Positions 25,493 through 35,125 of a DNA stretch of 64,000 bases are shown here, one piece after another. Position 1 is the stretch's first letter. Each line of letters starts with the position of its first letter. A program made the position numbers and the translations under genes. The DNA is from Proteobacteria bacterium SG_bin9 (GTDB lineage: Bacteria > Pseudomonadota > Alphaproteobacteria > Rhizobiales > Xanthobacteraceae): the NCBI GenBank assembly GCA_002083525.1, contig LWDM01000073.1:1-64000 (forward strand), written 5' to 3'. The notes below the pieces were generated by a model. That model was not told the DNA's origin. It made no database searches and worked only from the letters and a program-made list of their open reading frames with translations.

Positions 25493-25955
25493 GGCCGGCG
25501 GCCGGCGTGTCCTCGGCGGGCAGCGACAGGCCCGCCTCGATCTTGCCGAGCAGCCGCTCGAATTGCTGACGCTCCGCTGCCGTCAGACAATCCAGAATCT
25601 CCGCCTCGCGCCGCAACAGGCGCGGGATCAGGCTCTGATAAAGCTTCCGCCCCTCGCGCGTCAGCCGCAGGCTGTATTCGCGGCGATCCTCCGCATTCTC
25701 CAGCCGCTCCACGATTCCGCGTTCGATCAGCGCCGTTACCGCACGGCTGATGGTCGACTTGTGGGTGTGCGTGCTCTCCGACACCGACTGCGCCGTCGAC
25801 GGCTTGTCGCGATAACCGAGCGTGGCGATCACCCGCCACTCCGGAATGTCGAGGCCGTAGCGGTCGCGATACTCGGCTGACAGCGCGGAGCTGATCTCGG
25901 CCGCCAGCCGGTTCATGCGGAACGGAACGAACCGGAAAAGATCGAGGGTTTTCAT
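25428..25955 (-). CDS. MarR-family regulator of the homogentisate cluster
   Basis: A 175-residue MarR protein. The winged helix includes IPEWRVIATLGYRDKPSTAQ, HTHKSTISRAVTALIERGIV and the wing RLENAEDRREYSLRLT. It is divergent from the FAD monooxygenase at 26124, with a 20-bp near-perfect palindrome in the gap, typical of an autoregulated repressor released by an aromatic acid. The C-terminal 30 residues lie over the end of the MHYT-GGDEF-EAL gene. Confidence 0.88.
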   Translation of the reverse strand: MKTLDLFRFVPFRMNRLAAEISSALSAEYRDRYGLDIPEWRVIATLGYRDKPSTAQSVSESTHTHKSTISRAVTALIERGIVERLENAEDRREYSLRLTREGRKLYQSLIPRLLRREAEILDCLTAAERQQFERLLGKIEAGLSLPAEDTPAAGLKPTGAPSVRAQPGGRSSVRT

Positions 25956-26009
25956 CGGCCTGCCTCTGGCGATCCGTGTGCCGTTGACCGCTCAGGTGAG
26001 CGTGGTAAG

Positions 26010-26042
26010 ATAGTTGCAAGTGAAACTATTAGATGAAACTAT
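26010..26042. promoter_or_regulatory. MarR operator: 20-bp palindrome plus half-site
   Basis: Bases 26010-26029 read ATAGTTGCAAGTGAAACTAT, which fits the symmetric form ATAGTTnCAnnTGnAACTAT. A second half-site TGAAACTAT lies at 26033-26041. This is in the divergent MarR/monooxygenase promoter region and is the expected target of the MarR protein. Confidence 0.65.
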
Positions 26043-26123
26043 CAGACGTTCGCCGCCAAGGCAATTTTCGCAATCTGGTAACCCTCGGATACCTCAGGAC
26101 GGCAAGGCGGGACAGAAGCGAAC

Positions 26124-27728
26124 ATGGTCGCAATCAAGCAGTTCGGCTATCGGCGGCATCCCGATCAGGATCGCGATACCGCGCGCGCGGCGCATCATGA
26201 TGTGGTCGTGGTCGGCGCGGGACCGGTGGGGCTGTCGCTCGCGATCGATCTAGCGTCGCGCGGCCAGCGCGTGGTGCTGCTCGACGACGCCGACCGGATC
26301 GGCGAGGGCTCGCGCGCGATCTGTTTCTCGAAGCGCTCGCTGGAGTACTGGGACCGGCTCGGGGTCGGCCAGCGCATGGTCGACAAGGGCGTGGTGTGGA
26401 AGGTCGGCAAGATCTTTTCGCGCGACGCGTTGCTCTATCAATTCGATCTGCTGCCGGAGCCGGGTCACAAGCGGCCGGCGTTCATCAATCTGCAGCAGTA
26501 TTACGCCGAGGCGTTTCTGGCCGATCGCACCGCGGATTTTCCGCTGATCGATCTGCGCTGGAGCAACAAGGTCACGGCGCTCGACAGGCATAACGATCAC
26601 TGCGCGCTGACCATCGAGACGCCGGACGGACCTTATCGTCTTTCCGCAAGCTATGTCGTGGCGTGCGACGGCGCGCGCTCCGCGCTGCGCGGCATGGTCG
26701 GTGCCGATTTCGAAGGGCAGGCGTTCGAGGATCAGTTCCTGATCGCCGATGTGAAGATGACCGCTGAGTTTCCGACCGAGCGCTGGTTCTGGTTCGATCC
26801 GCCGTTCCACTCCGGCCGCTCGGCGCTGCTGCATAAGCAACCCGACGATATCTGGCGTATCGACCTGCAACTGTCGCGCGACGCCGATCCGGCGGTCGAG
26901 CGGCAGCCGGAGAACGTTCGTCCGCGCATCGAGCGGATGCTGGGTCATGGCAACTTCGAGTTCGAGTGGATTTCGCTCTATCGCTTCCACTGCCGCCGCA
27001 TGCGGCGCTTCGTGCATGACCGCGTGATCTTCGCCGGCGATTCCGCCCATCAAGTGTCGCCGTTCGGCGCACGCGGCGCGAACTCGGGCCTTGAAGACGC
27101 GGAAAACCTCGCGTGGAAGCTCGTGCGTGTGCTGCGCGGCGACGCGCCTGAGCAGTTGCTGGAGAGCTACAACATCGAGCGCAGCGCCGCCGCCGACGAG
27201 AATATCCGCGAGTCGACCCGCTCCACCGACTTCATGGCGCCGGTGAGTGCGCAGGAAGCGCGCATGCGGCAGGCGGTGCTGGCGCTCGCCAAGGACACCG
27301 AGTTCGCTAAGCGCATGGTCAATGGCGGCAGACTTTCCGTGCCGTCGGTCTATGCCACGCCGCTGTCGACGCCCGACGCAGACGCTTGGGTGGGCGGCCT
27401 GCCGCCGGGAGCTTCACTCGCCGACGCGCCGCTGCGGGATGGCGGCAAGCACGTTTATCTCAGCGAGGCATTCGCGGCGGATCGCCATCGTTTCGCGCTG
27501 CTGCAGTTTGCCAACGGCGCGCCGGTGCAAACCGATGCCGATGTGCGCCGCATTCAGATTGGCGGCGATGGCCTCGGCGATGCTGAGGGGCTTGCGGCGA
27601 AACGTTACGATGCGTCGCCCGGCGCGGCCTATCTGCTGCGGCCGGATGGTTATGTCGCCGCGCGCTTCCGCCATCCGTCACGTGAATCGATTGCGGCGGC
27701 GCTGAAGCGCGCGAACGGCCTGCAGTGA
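26124..27728 (+). CDS. FAD-dependent aromatic monooxygenase
   Basis: A 534-residue flavoprotein of the phenol hydroxylase/PHBH-like class. The dinucleotide motif VVGAGPVGLSLAIDL is near residue 30, the DG motif VVACDGARSALRG near 180, and the GD motif VIFAGDSAHQVSPFGARGAN near 300. Length matches 3-hydroxyphenylpropionate-type hydroxylases. The genes after it (DUF2783, MBL, hmgA) suggest it makes homogentisate, for example from 3-hydroxyphenylacetate, though that substrate is an inference. An unusual N-terminal extension of about 25 residues precedes the FAD fold. Confidence 0.88.
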   Translation: MVAIKQFGYRRHPDQDRDTARAAHHDVVVVGAGPVGLSLAIDLASRGQRVVLLDDADRIGEGSRAICFSKRSLEYWDRLGVGQRMVDKGVVWKVGKIFSRDALLYQFDLLPEPGHKRPAFINLQQYYAEAFLADRTADFPLIDLRWSNKVTALDRHNDHCALTIETPDGPYRLSASYVVACDGARSALRGMVGADFEGQAFEDQFLIADVKMTAEFPTERWFWFDPPFHSGRSALLHKQPDDIWRIDLQLSRDADPAVERQPENVRPRIERMLGHGNFEFEWISLYRFHCRRMRRFVHDRVIFAGDSAHQVSPFGARGANSGLEDAENLAWKLVRVLRGDAPEQLLESYNIERSAAADENIRESTRSTDFMAPVSAQEARMRQAVLALAKDTEFAKRMVNGGRLSVPSVYATPLSTPDADAWVGGLPPGASLADAPLRDGGKHVYLSEAFAADRHRFALLQFANGAPVQTDADVRRIQIGGDGLGDAEGLAAKRYDASPGAAYLLRPDGYVAARFRHPSRESIAAALKRANGLQ

Positions 27729-27735
27729 GGTGCCG

Positions 27736-27936
27736 ATGAAGCTGTCCACCAGTTCAAACTTTGCCAAGCCCGACGATGCGTTTCGCACGATCGTCGAGGC
27801 GCATCGCGGCTTGCAGGATTCGGCGAGCCACGCACTCGATACGGCGCTGGTGCTTATCCTCGCCAATCACATCGGCGATCTCGATGTGCTGAACGAAGCG
27901 ATTGCGCTGGCGAAAACCCGGCTGGCGGATGCGTAA
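27736..27936 (+). CDS. DUF2783 small protein
   Basis: Sixty-six residues from the ATG at 27736, with GTGAGG (27725-27730) upstream. The sequence (FRTIVEAHRGLQDSASHALD and DLDVLNEAIALAKTRLADA) predicts an all-alpha soluble protein of the DUF2783 family. It lies 7 bp after the monooxygenase stop and 23 bp before the MBL gene, so it is surely translated from the same message. Small coupling proteins are known for some two-component aromatic hydroxylases (MhaB with MhaA), so a coupling role is possible but unproven. Confidence 0.82.
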   Translation: MKLSTSSNFAKPDDAFRTIVEAHRGLQDSASHALDTALVLILANHIGDLDVLNEAIALAKTRLADA

Positions 27937-27959
27937 GCGAATACTGTGAAGGAAAGACA

Positions 27960-28925
27960 ATGAACACGGCAACGACTAAGGGCTTCGCATCGACCGGCGA
28001 CCTGACCGAAAAAAAGATCACGTTCTCCGAGATCGGTCCCGATCTCTATGCGTTCACGGCCGAAGGCGATCCGAACTCGGCCATCATCGTCGGTGAGGAC
28101 GGCTGTCTCGTGTTCGACGCACAGGCGACTCCGGCGATGGCCAACAGCGTCATCGAGCGCGTGCGCAAGGTCACCGATCAGCCGATCAAATATGTGGTGC
28201 TGTCGCACTATCACGCGGTACGCGTGCTCGGCGCGTCGGCCTACAACGCCGACGGCATCGTCGCATCCGCCGAAACCTATCGCCTGATCGAAGAACGCGG
28301 CCAGCAGGATTGGGATTCCGAATATGGCCGTTTCCCAAGGCTTTTTCGCGATGCCGAGAGCATTCCCGGCCTGACATGGCCGACGCTCACCTTCGAGCAC
28401 GAGATGTCGATCTTCCTCGGCAAGCGCGAGGTGAAGCTGATTCATCTCGGCGCCGGGCACACCTCCGGCGACATCGTTGCCTGGGTGCCGGATGCGGAGG
28501 TGATGTTTTCCGGCGATCTCGTCGAATATCACTCGGCCTGTTACTGCGGCGATGCGCACCTGCGCGAGTGGCCGATGACGCTCAACGAAATCCGCTCCTT
28601 CAATCCAAGATCGATCGCGCCCGGCCGTGGCGATGCGTTGAAGGGGAAGGGCGTGGTGAATGAAGCGATCGCCATGACGCGCGACTTTGTCACCTCACTC
28701 TACGGCGCGGCGGAACAGTCGGTCGCCAAGGGACATAGTCTGAAAGATACGGTTGCCGCGACGCGCGCGGTGATGGACCCGAAGTTCTCCTCGTTTGCCA
28801 TCTACGAACACTGCCTGCCGTTCAACGTGTCGCGCGCCTTCGACGAAGCATCCGGCATCGACGATCCGGTGATCTGGACCGCCGAGCGCGACCGCGAAAT
28901 GTGGGCCGCCATTCAGGGAGGTTGA
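27960..28925 (+). CDS. Metallo-beta-lactamase fold hydrolase of hmg cluster
   Basis: A 321-residue protein of the MBL fold. The usual HxHxDH metal motif is here HYHAVR (in VVLSHYHAVRVLGASAYNAD), lacking the aspartate and the last histidine of the second metal site. Later ligands (HLGAGHTSGD and FSGDLVEYHS) are present. It may bind one metal only, or use a different chemistry such as hydrolysis of a thioester or lactone. It sits between DUF2783 and hmgA in one operon. Its role in homogentisate metabolism is not known to me. Confidence 0.8.
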   Translation: MNTATTKGFASTGDLTEKKITFSEIGPDLYAFTAEGDPNSAIIVGEDGCLVFDAQATPAMANSVIERVRKVTDQPIKYVVLSHYHAVRVLGASAYNADGIVASAETYRLIEERGQQDWDSEYGRFPRLFRDAESIPGLTWPTLTFEHEMSIFLGKREVKLIHLGAGHTSGDIVAWVPDAEVMFSGDLVEYHSACYCGDAHLREWPMTLNEIRSFNPRSIAPGRGDALKGKGVVNEAIAMTRDFVTSLYGAAEQSVAKGHSLKDTVAATRAVMDPKFSSFAIYEHCLPFNVSRAFDEASGIDDPVIWTAERDREMWAAIQGG

Positions 28926-28927
28926 TC

Positions 28928-30271
28928 ATGAACGTCACAGCACCCGGACTGATCACCAGTAACCAGACCGGCGTCACGCCCGGCTACATGTCCGGCTTCG
29001 GCAACAGTTTCGAGACCGAGGCGCTGCCCGGCGCGCTGCCGATCGGCCGCAACTCGCCGCAGCAATGCGCGTATGGCCTTTACGCCGAGCAGCTCTCGGG
29101 CTCGCCGTTCACCGCGCCGCGCGGCACCAACGAGCGCTCGTGGCTCTATCGTATTCGCCCGTCGGTGCTGCACTCGGGCCGCTTCACGAAAACCGACAAG
29201 CGGCTGTGGCGCACGGCGCCGTGCCTCGAGGCCGATATTCCGATCGCTCAGATGCGCTGGGATCCGGCGCCGATCCCGAAGGAAGACGTCACCTTCCTGC
29301 AGGGCATCCAGACCATCACCACCGCCGGCGACGCGTCGGCGCAGTCGGGCATGGCGGGGCACATTTATCTGATCACCAAATCGATGGTCGATCAGCACTT
29401 CTATAATGCCGACGGCGAACTGCTGTTCGTGCCGCAACAGGGAAGCCTGCGCTTCGTCACCGAGTTCGGCGTCATCGACATCGAGCCGCAGGAAATCGCG
29501 GTCATTCCGCGCGGCGTCAAGTTCCGGGTCGAATTGCTCGGCGGTCCGGCGCGCGGCTATCTCTGCGAGAACTATGGTGGCGCGCTGACGTTGCCGGAGC
29601 GCGGCCCGATCGGCGCAAACTGCCTCGCCAACGCGCGCGACTTTCTCACCCCCGTTGCCGCGTATGAAGAGAAGGACACGCCCACCGAACTCTATGTGAA
29701 GTGGGGCGGCGAACTCTACGTGACCCAGCTCGGCCATTCGCCGATCGATGTGGTGGCGTGGCACGGCAACTACGCGCCGTACAAATATGATCTGCGAACA
29801 TTCTCGCCGGTCGGCGCGATCAGCTTCGATCATCCCGATCCGTCGATCTACACCGTGCTGACCTCGCCGTCCGAGACGGCAGGCACCGCGAACATCGACT
29901 TCGTCATCTTCCCGGAGCGCTGGTCGGTCGCCGACAACACCTTCCGCCCGCCCTGGTACCACATGAACATCATGTCGGAGTTCATGGGCCTGATCTGCGG
30001 CGTCTATGATGCGCGGCCGGAGGGCTTCACGCCCGGCGGCATCAGCCTGCACAACTGCATGCTGCCGCACGGGCCGGATCAGCAGGCGTTCGATCACGCC
30101 AGCAATGTCGAGCTGAAGCCGGTGAAGATGACGGGCTCGGTCGCCTTCATGTTCGAGACGCGTTTTCCGCAGCGGGTGACGGCGCACGGCGCATCGACGC
30201 CGACGCTCCAGAGCAATTACGCGGATTGCTGGAGCGGACTGCAGAAGCGGTTCGATCCCGGCAGGCGGTAA
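28928..30271 (+). CDS. hmgA: Homogentisate 1,2-dioxygenase
   Basis: HmgA opens homogentisate to maleylacetoacetate with non-haem iron and oxygen. The ATG at 28928 has GGGAGG 6 bases upstream and gives 447 residues, the usual length. Strong family stretches include YMSGFGNSFETEALPGALP, RNSPQQCAYGLYAEQLSGS, FRPPWYHMNIMSEFMGLI (iron-ligand region) and LHNCMLPHGPDQQAF. It begins 2 bp after the MBL gene. Maleylacetoacetate isomerase and fumarylacetoacetase are not in the window. Confidence 0.96.
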   Translation: MNVTAPGLITSNQTGVTPGYMSGFGNSFETEALPGALPIGRNSPQQCAYGLYAEQLSGSPFTAPRGTNERSWLYRIRPSVLHSGRFTKTDKRLWRTAPCLEADIPIAQMRWDPAPIPKEDVTFLQGIQTITTAGDASAQSGMAGHIYLITKSMVDQHFYNADGELLFVPQQGSLRFVTEFGVIDIEPQEIAVIPRGVKFRVELLGGPARGYLCENYGGALTLPERGPIGANCLANARDFLTPVAAYEEKDTPTELYVKWGGELYVTQLGHSPIDVVAWHGNYAPYKYDLRTFSPVGAISFDHPDPSIYTVLTSPSETAGTANIDFVIFPERWSVADNTFRPPWYHMNIMSEFMGLICGVYDARPEGFTPGGISLHNCMLPHGPDQQAFDHASNVELKPVKMTGSVAFMFETRFPQRVTAHGASTPTLQSNYADCWSGLQKRFDPGRR

Positions 30272-30285
30272 GCCCCGAACCGCCT
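30263..30285 (+). terminator. Hairpin at the end of hmgA
   Basis: AGGCGGT (30263-30269) and ACCGCCT (30279-30285) form a 7-bp stem that includes the stop codon region of hmgA. No T-run follows, so termination would be weak or Rho-dependent. Confidence 0.35.
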
Positions 30286-30447
30286 CGCTTCCTGGTTGCA
30301 GAATACCAAGATCGGCCTGCGGCGGCCCGTCGCGGACGGTTCCAGCGCGGCTCAAACTGCGTTGGAGCATTAACGATTGCGACGGCGTGTCACACCCTGT
30401 GGAAAACTTTTCAGGCAAAAAATTTGCGTCGGAACAGTGGTTTAGCC

Positions 30448-30476
30448 GTGTCATCCGACTGTCACATAACGATCAT
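30448..30476 (+). promoter_or_regulatory. PHO box upstream of pstS
   Basis: Three 7-base CTGTCAT-like repeats, GTGTCAT, CTGTCAC and CGATCAT, are spaced by exactly four bases (CCGA, ATAA), then AAAA. This is the direct-repeat form of the PhoB operator. It lies 88 bases before the pstS start. PhoB is encoded at the end of the operon, so the system is autoregulated. Confidence 0.82.
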
Positions 30477-30563
30477 AAAACCGCAGTCGCCCACTCTTAA
30501 CGAGTTTGGCGCGAAGCCTGTCCAATCGGGACCGGCTTATCCGCTTACGGATGGAGAAACCCC

Positions 30564-31577
30564 GTGAATTTCATCAAATCGCTCGTCGTTGCCGGCGCCG
30601 TCGCCGTTGCTTCGACTTCCGCTTTCGCTGCCGACATCACCGGCGCGGGCGCGACCTTCCCCTTCCCGGTGTATTCGAAGTGGGCTGACGCCTACAAGAA
30701 AGAGACCGGCAACGGCCTGAACTACCAGTCGATCGGCTCGGGCGCCGGCATCAAGCAGATCCAGGCCAAGACCGTGACCTTCGGTGCGACCGACGCGCCG
30801 CTCAAGGCCGAACAGCTCGAGAAGGACGGCCTGCTGCAGTGGCCGCAGGTGATGGGCGCGATCGTGCCGGTCATCAACGTCGAAGGCGTGAAGCCGGGCG
30901 AACTCGTGTTCTCGGGTGAAGTGCTTGCCAACATCTATCTCGGCAAGATCACCAAGTGGGACGACGAAGCCATCAAGAAGCTGAATCCGAAGCTCACGCT
31001 GCCGTCGTCGGCAATCGCCGTCGTGCGCCGCTCGGACGGTTCGGGCACCACCTTCAACTTCACCGACTACCTCTCGAAGGTCAGCGCAGACTGGAAGTCC
31101 AAGGTCGGTTCGAACACCGCGGTCGAATGGCCGGTCGGCGTCGGCGCCAAGGGCAACGAAGGCATTGCCGCCAACGTCGGTCAGACCAAGAACTCGATCG
31201 GCTACGTCGAGTATGCCTATGCCAAGCAGAACAAGCTGACGCACGCGGGCCTCATCAACAAGGAAGGCAAGCCGATTCAGCCGACCATGGAAGCGTTCCA
31301 GGCTGCTGCCGCCAACGCCGACTGGGCGAAGTCGCCGGGTTACTACGTGATCCTCACCGACCAGCCGGGCGAGAAGTCGTGGCCGATCACCGCCGCCACC
31401 TTCATCCTCATGCACAAGGTCCCGACCGACAAGGCTGCGTCGGCTGAAGCCATCAAGTTCTTCAAGTGGTCGTTCGAGAAGGGCGACAAGATGGCTGAAG
31501 ACCTCGACTACATCCCGATGCCGGACTCGGTCGTCAAGCTGATCGAGAAGACCTGGACCGCGGACATCAAGTCGTAA
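30564..31577 (+). CDS. pstS: Phosphate ABC transporter periplasmic binding protein PstS
   Basis: PstS captures phosphate for the PstSCAB importer. The start is GTG at 30564 after GGAGAAA, giving 337 residues. The signal peptide ends at about residue 23 (STSAFAAD). Family motifs are ITGAGATFPFPVYSKWADAY, SIGSGAGIKQI, TFGATDAPL and RRSDGSGTTFNFTDYL, which line the phosphate site. It is first in pstSCAB-phoU-phoB behind a PHO box, and is followed by a hairpin that probably lets it be made in excess over the membrane parts. Confidence 0.96.
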   Translation: MNFIKSLVVAGAVAVASTSAFAADITGAGATFPFPVYSKWADAYKKETGNGLNYQSIGSGAGIKQIQAKTVTFGATDAPLKAEQLEKDGLLQWPQVMGAIVPVINVEGVKPGELVFSGEVLANIYLGKITKWDDEAIKKLNPKLTLPSSAIAVVRRSDGSGTTFNFTDYLSKVSADWKSKVGSNTAVEWPVGVGAKGNEGIAANVGQTKNSIGYVEYAYAKQNKLTHAGLINKEGKPIQPTMEAFQAAAANADWAKSPGYYVILTDQPGEKSWPITAATFILMHKVPTDKAASAEAIKFFKWSFEKGDKMAEDLDYIPMPDSVVKLIEKTWTADIKS

Positions 31578-31587
31578 GCGTTGTGGC

Positions 31588-31615
31588 GGGGGAGAACATG
31601 GTTCTCCCCCGTTTT
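31588..31615 (+). terminator. Perfect 10-bp hairpin with T-run between pstS and pstC
   Basis: GGGGGAGAAC (31588-31597) and GTTCTCCCCC (31601-31610) pair perfectly over a three-base loop, followed by GTTTTT. It looks like an intrinsic terminator, but it lies inside the operon 14 bases before pstC, so partial read-through is expected. This should raise PstS relative to the permease. Confidence 0.82.
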
Positions 31616-31629
31616 TCTCTTCAGGCTGG

Positions 31630-32688
31630 ATGAGCGCACCGATGTCGAACGGAGCCGAAACGGCCGAAGCAGTCAGTAAGGGGGATGGCGTGGCAGACAT
31701 CACAGCCGAAAATGCGTCGATGGGAACGGGAGTGTTCGACCGATCGAAGGCGCTGAGCGCCTTCAAGTTCGGCGACAGTCTTTTCTACTGGACCACCCGG
31801 TTTTGCGCGCTGGCAGTGCTGGCGATCCTTGGCGGCATCATTCTGTCGCTGATCGCAGGCGCCTGGCCCGCCATGAAAACCTACGGCTTCGAGTTCCTCT
31901 GGACGCAGCGCTGGGCGCCGTCCGCTTCGCCGCAGCCGATCCTCGGCGCGCTGGGACCGGTCTACGGCACGCTGATTTCGTCGGTGATCGCGATGGCGAT
32001 CGCCATCCCGGTCGGCCTCGGCATCGCGATCTTCCTGACCGAGCTGTGCCCGATGCCGCTGCGCCGCCCGATCGGCATTGCCATCGAGCTGCTCGCGGGC
32101 ATCCCGTCGATCATCTACGGCATGTGGGGCTTCTTCGTCCTCGGCCCGTTCCTCGCCAACACCTTCCAGCCGTTCATGATCGGCATCTTTGAAGGTGTTC
32201 CCGTGCTCGGCGCGATCTTCGCCGGTCCGCCGTCGTATCTCAGCCTGTTCAACGCCTCGCTGATCCTGGCGATCATGGTGCTGCCGTTCATCACAGCGAT
32301 CTCGCGCGACGTGTTCGAGACCGTGCCGCCGGTTCTGAAGGAAGCGGCCTATGGCATCGGCTGCACGACCTGGGAAGTGGTCCGCCGCGTCGTCATTCCC
32401 TACACCCGGGTCGGTTTGATCGGCGGCGTCATGCTGGCGCTCGGCCGCGCGCTCGGCGAGACGATGGCCGTGACCTTCATCATCGGCAACTCGTTCCGCA
32501 TCTCGTCCTCGCTGTTCGCGCCCGGCACCACGATCTCGGCCGCCATCGCCAGCGAATTCGCGGAGAGCGACGGCCTGCATCAGTCGGCACTGATCCTGCT
32601 CGGCCTGCTGCTGTTCATTCTGACGTTCTTCGTGCTCGCAGCCGCGCGCCTCATGCTGATGCGCCTGAACAAGAAGGCGGGAGGCTAG
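31630..32688 (+). CDS. pstC: Phosphate ABC transporter permease PstC
   Basis: A 352-residue inner-membrane permease from the ATG at 31630. ATG 31642 and GTG 31690 are alternative starts, and the first 50 residues are hydrophilic and variable. Six or so membrane segments follow. The ABC inner-membrane motif EAAYGIGCTTWEVVRRVVIP and ALGRALGETMAVTFIIGNS are conserved. It works with PstA (3 bp downstream) and PstB. Confidence 0.95.
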   Translation: MSAPMSNGAETAEAVSKGDGVADITAENASMGTGVFDRSKALSAFKFGDSLFYWTTRFCALAVLAILGGIILSLIAGAWPAMKTYGFEFLWTQRWAPSASPQPILGALGPVYGTLISSVIAMAIAIPVGLGIAIFLTELCPMPLRRPIGIAIELLAGIPSIIYGMWGFFVLGPFLANTFQPFMIGIFEGVPVLGAIFAGPPSYLSLFNASLILAIMVLPFITAISRDVFETVPPVLKEAAYGIGCTTWEVVRRVVIPYTRVGLIGGVMLALGRALGETMAVTFIIGNSFRISSSLFAPGTTISAAIASEFAESDGLHQSALILLGLLLFILTFFVLAAARLMLMRLNKKAGG

Positions 32689-32690
32689 TC

Positions 32691-33547
32691 ATGAGCGAAA
32701 CAACGATGAATCCGTTCTACGTTCGCCGCAAGCGCACCGACATCGTCATTCGCTTCCTGTGCCTCGGCGCAGCGTTGTTCGGCGTCACCTGGCTGGCACT
32801 GATCCTGTTCACGCTGTTCTACAACGGCCTGACCGGACTGAACCTGCAAGTCTTCACCGAAATGACGCCGCCGCCGGGATCGAACTCCGGCGGTCTGCTC
32901 AACGCCATCGTCGGCTCGGTCATCATGACCTTCATCGGCGTCGGCGTCGGCGCCCCGATCGGCCTGTTCGCCGGCACCTACCTCGCCGAGTACGGCCGTC
33001 ACGACAAGCTGACCTCGGTGGTGCGCTTCATCAACGACATTCTGCTGAGCGCGCCGTCGATCATCATCGGTCTCTTCGTTTACGGTGCGATCGTCGTGCC
33101 GATGGGCGGCTTCTCGGCCATCGCCGGTGCGCTGGCGCTGGCGGTCATCGTGATCCCGGTCGTGGTCCGCACCACCGAAGACATGTTGCTGCTGGTGCCG
33201 AACCCGCTGCGCGAAGCCGCGTCCGCTCTCGGCCTGCCGCGCTCGCTGGTCATCAAGCGCGTCGCCTACAAAGCCGCCCGCTCGGGTCTGATCACCGGCG
33301 TGCTGCTGGCGACCGCGCGTGTCGCCGGTGAAACCGCGCCGCTGCTGTTCACGGCGCTGAGCAACCAGTTCTTCAATCTCGACCTGACCAAGACGATGGC
33401 CAACCTGCCGGTGACCATCAACAACTTCGTGCAGTCCCCTTACGAATACTGGAAGCAGCTCGCCTGGGCCGGCGCACTGCTGATTACCCTGACCGTGCTC
33501 GCCCTTAACATCGGCGCACGGCTTCTCGTGGCCGAGAGGACAAAATC

Positions 33548-33551
<4 letters not shown>
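32691..33551 (+). CDS. pstA: Phosphate ABC transporter permease PstA
   Basis: The second membrane subunit, 286 residues, about six hydrophobic segments. Conserved parts are IGLFAGTYLAEYGRHDKLTS, SIIIGLFVYGAIVVPMGGFS, the EAASALGLPRSLVIKRVAYK permease loop, and ARVAGETAPLLFTALSNQFF. Two bases separate it from pstC, and it overlaps pstB by 4 bp, so translation is coupled. Confidence 0.96.
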
Positions 33552-34369
<818 letters not shown>

Positions 34370-34395
34370 CGCCGCCGCCCCCGAGGAGAATGGAA

Positions 34396-35112
34396 ATGGC
34401 TTTCGAACACACTGCCAAGGCTTTCGACATCGACCTGCAGGAATTGACCCGGTTGGTCGCGGAAATGGGCGGCCTCGCCGAACGGCAAATCACCGAGTCG
34501 GTCGATTCGATCATCCGCCGCGACGCAACGCTCGGCGCCCGCGTCGTTGCAGCCGATCTCGAGATCGACAAGCTGCAGCACAAGATCGAGGAACTTGCGG
34601 TGCAGACGATCGCCCGGCGTCAGCCGATGGCGGTGGACCTGCGCGAGATCGTCGGCGCGCTGCGCGTCGCAACCGACCTCGAGCGGATCGGCGACCTCGC
34701 CAAGAACATCGGCAAGCGCGTCTCCGCGATCGACAGCGATTTCCATCCGCTGAAGCTGATCCGCGGCCTCGAGCACATGACCGACCTCGTCCAGTCGCAG
34801 GTCAAGGCCGTGCTCGACGCCTACGCCGCCCATGACGTGCCGGCGGCGATGAACGTCTGGAAGAGCGACGAGGAAGTGGACGCGATCTGCACCTCGTTGT
34901 TCCGGGAACTCCTGACCTATATGATGGAGGACCCGCGGAACATCGGATTCTGTATCCACCTGATGTTCTGTGCCAAGAACATCGAGCGAATCGGCGATCA
35001 TGCCACCAACATCGCCGAGACCGTGCTCTACATGGTCGAGGGTCAACAGATGACCGATCAACGCCCGAAGGGCGACATGACCAACTTCGCCGCGGCGATG
35101 CCCGGAAACTGA
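34396..35112 (+). CDS. phoU: Phosphate transport regulator PhoU
   Basis: PhoU links PstSCAB activity to PhoR/PhoB. The ATG at 34396 is 7 bases after GAGGAG (34383-34388); an ATG at 34390 is too close to it. The product is 238 residues, all-alpha, with the two PhoU motifs (DLREIVGALRVATDLERIGD and HLMFCAKNIERIGDHATNIA), each with metal-binding acidic residues. It lies between pstB and phoB. Confidence 0.95.
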   Translation: MAFEHTAKAFDIDLQELTRLVAEMGGLAERQITESVDSIIRRDATLGARVVAADLEIDKLQHKIEELAVQTIARRQPMAVDLREIVGALRVATDLERIGDLAKNIGKRVSAIDSDFHPLKLIRGLEHMTDLVQSQVKAVLDAYAAHDVPAAMNVWKSDEEVDAICTSLFRELLTYMMEDPRNIGFCIHLMFCAKNIERIGDHATNIAETVLYMVEGQQMTDQRPKGDMTNFAAAMPGN

Positions 35113-35125
35113 GGGTGGAGCGAAC

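Noticed and set aside
28913..30454. A 513-residue open frame opposite hmgA
   Set aside because: Shadow of hmgA, with no start context and no motifs.
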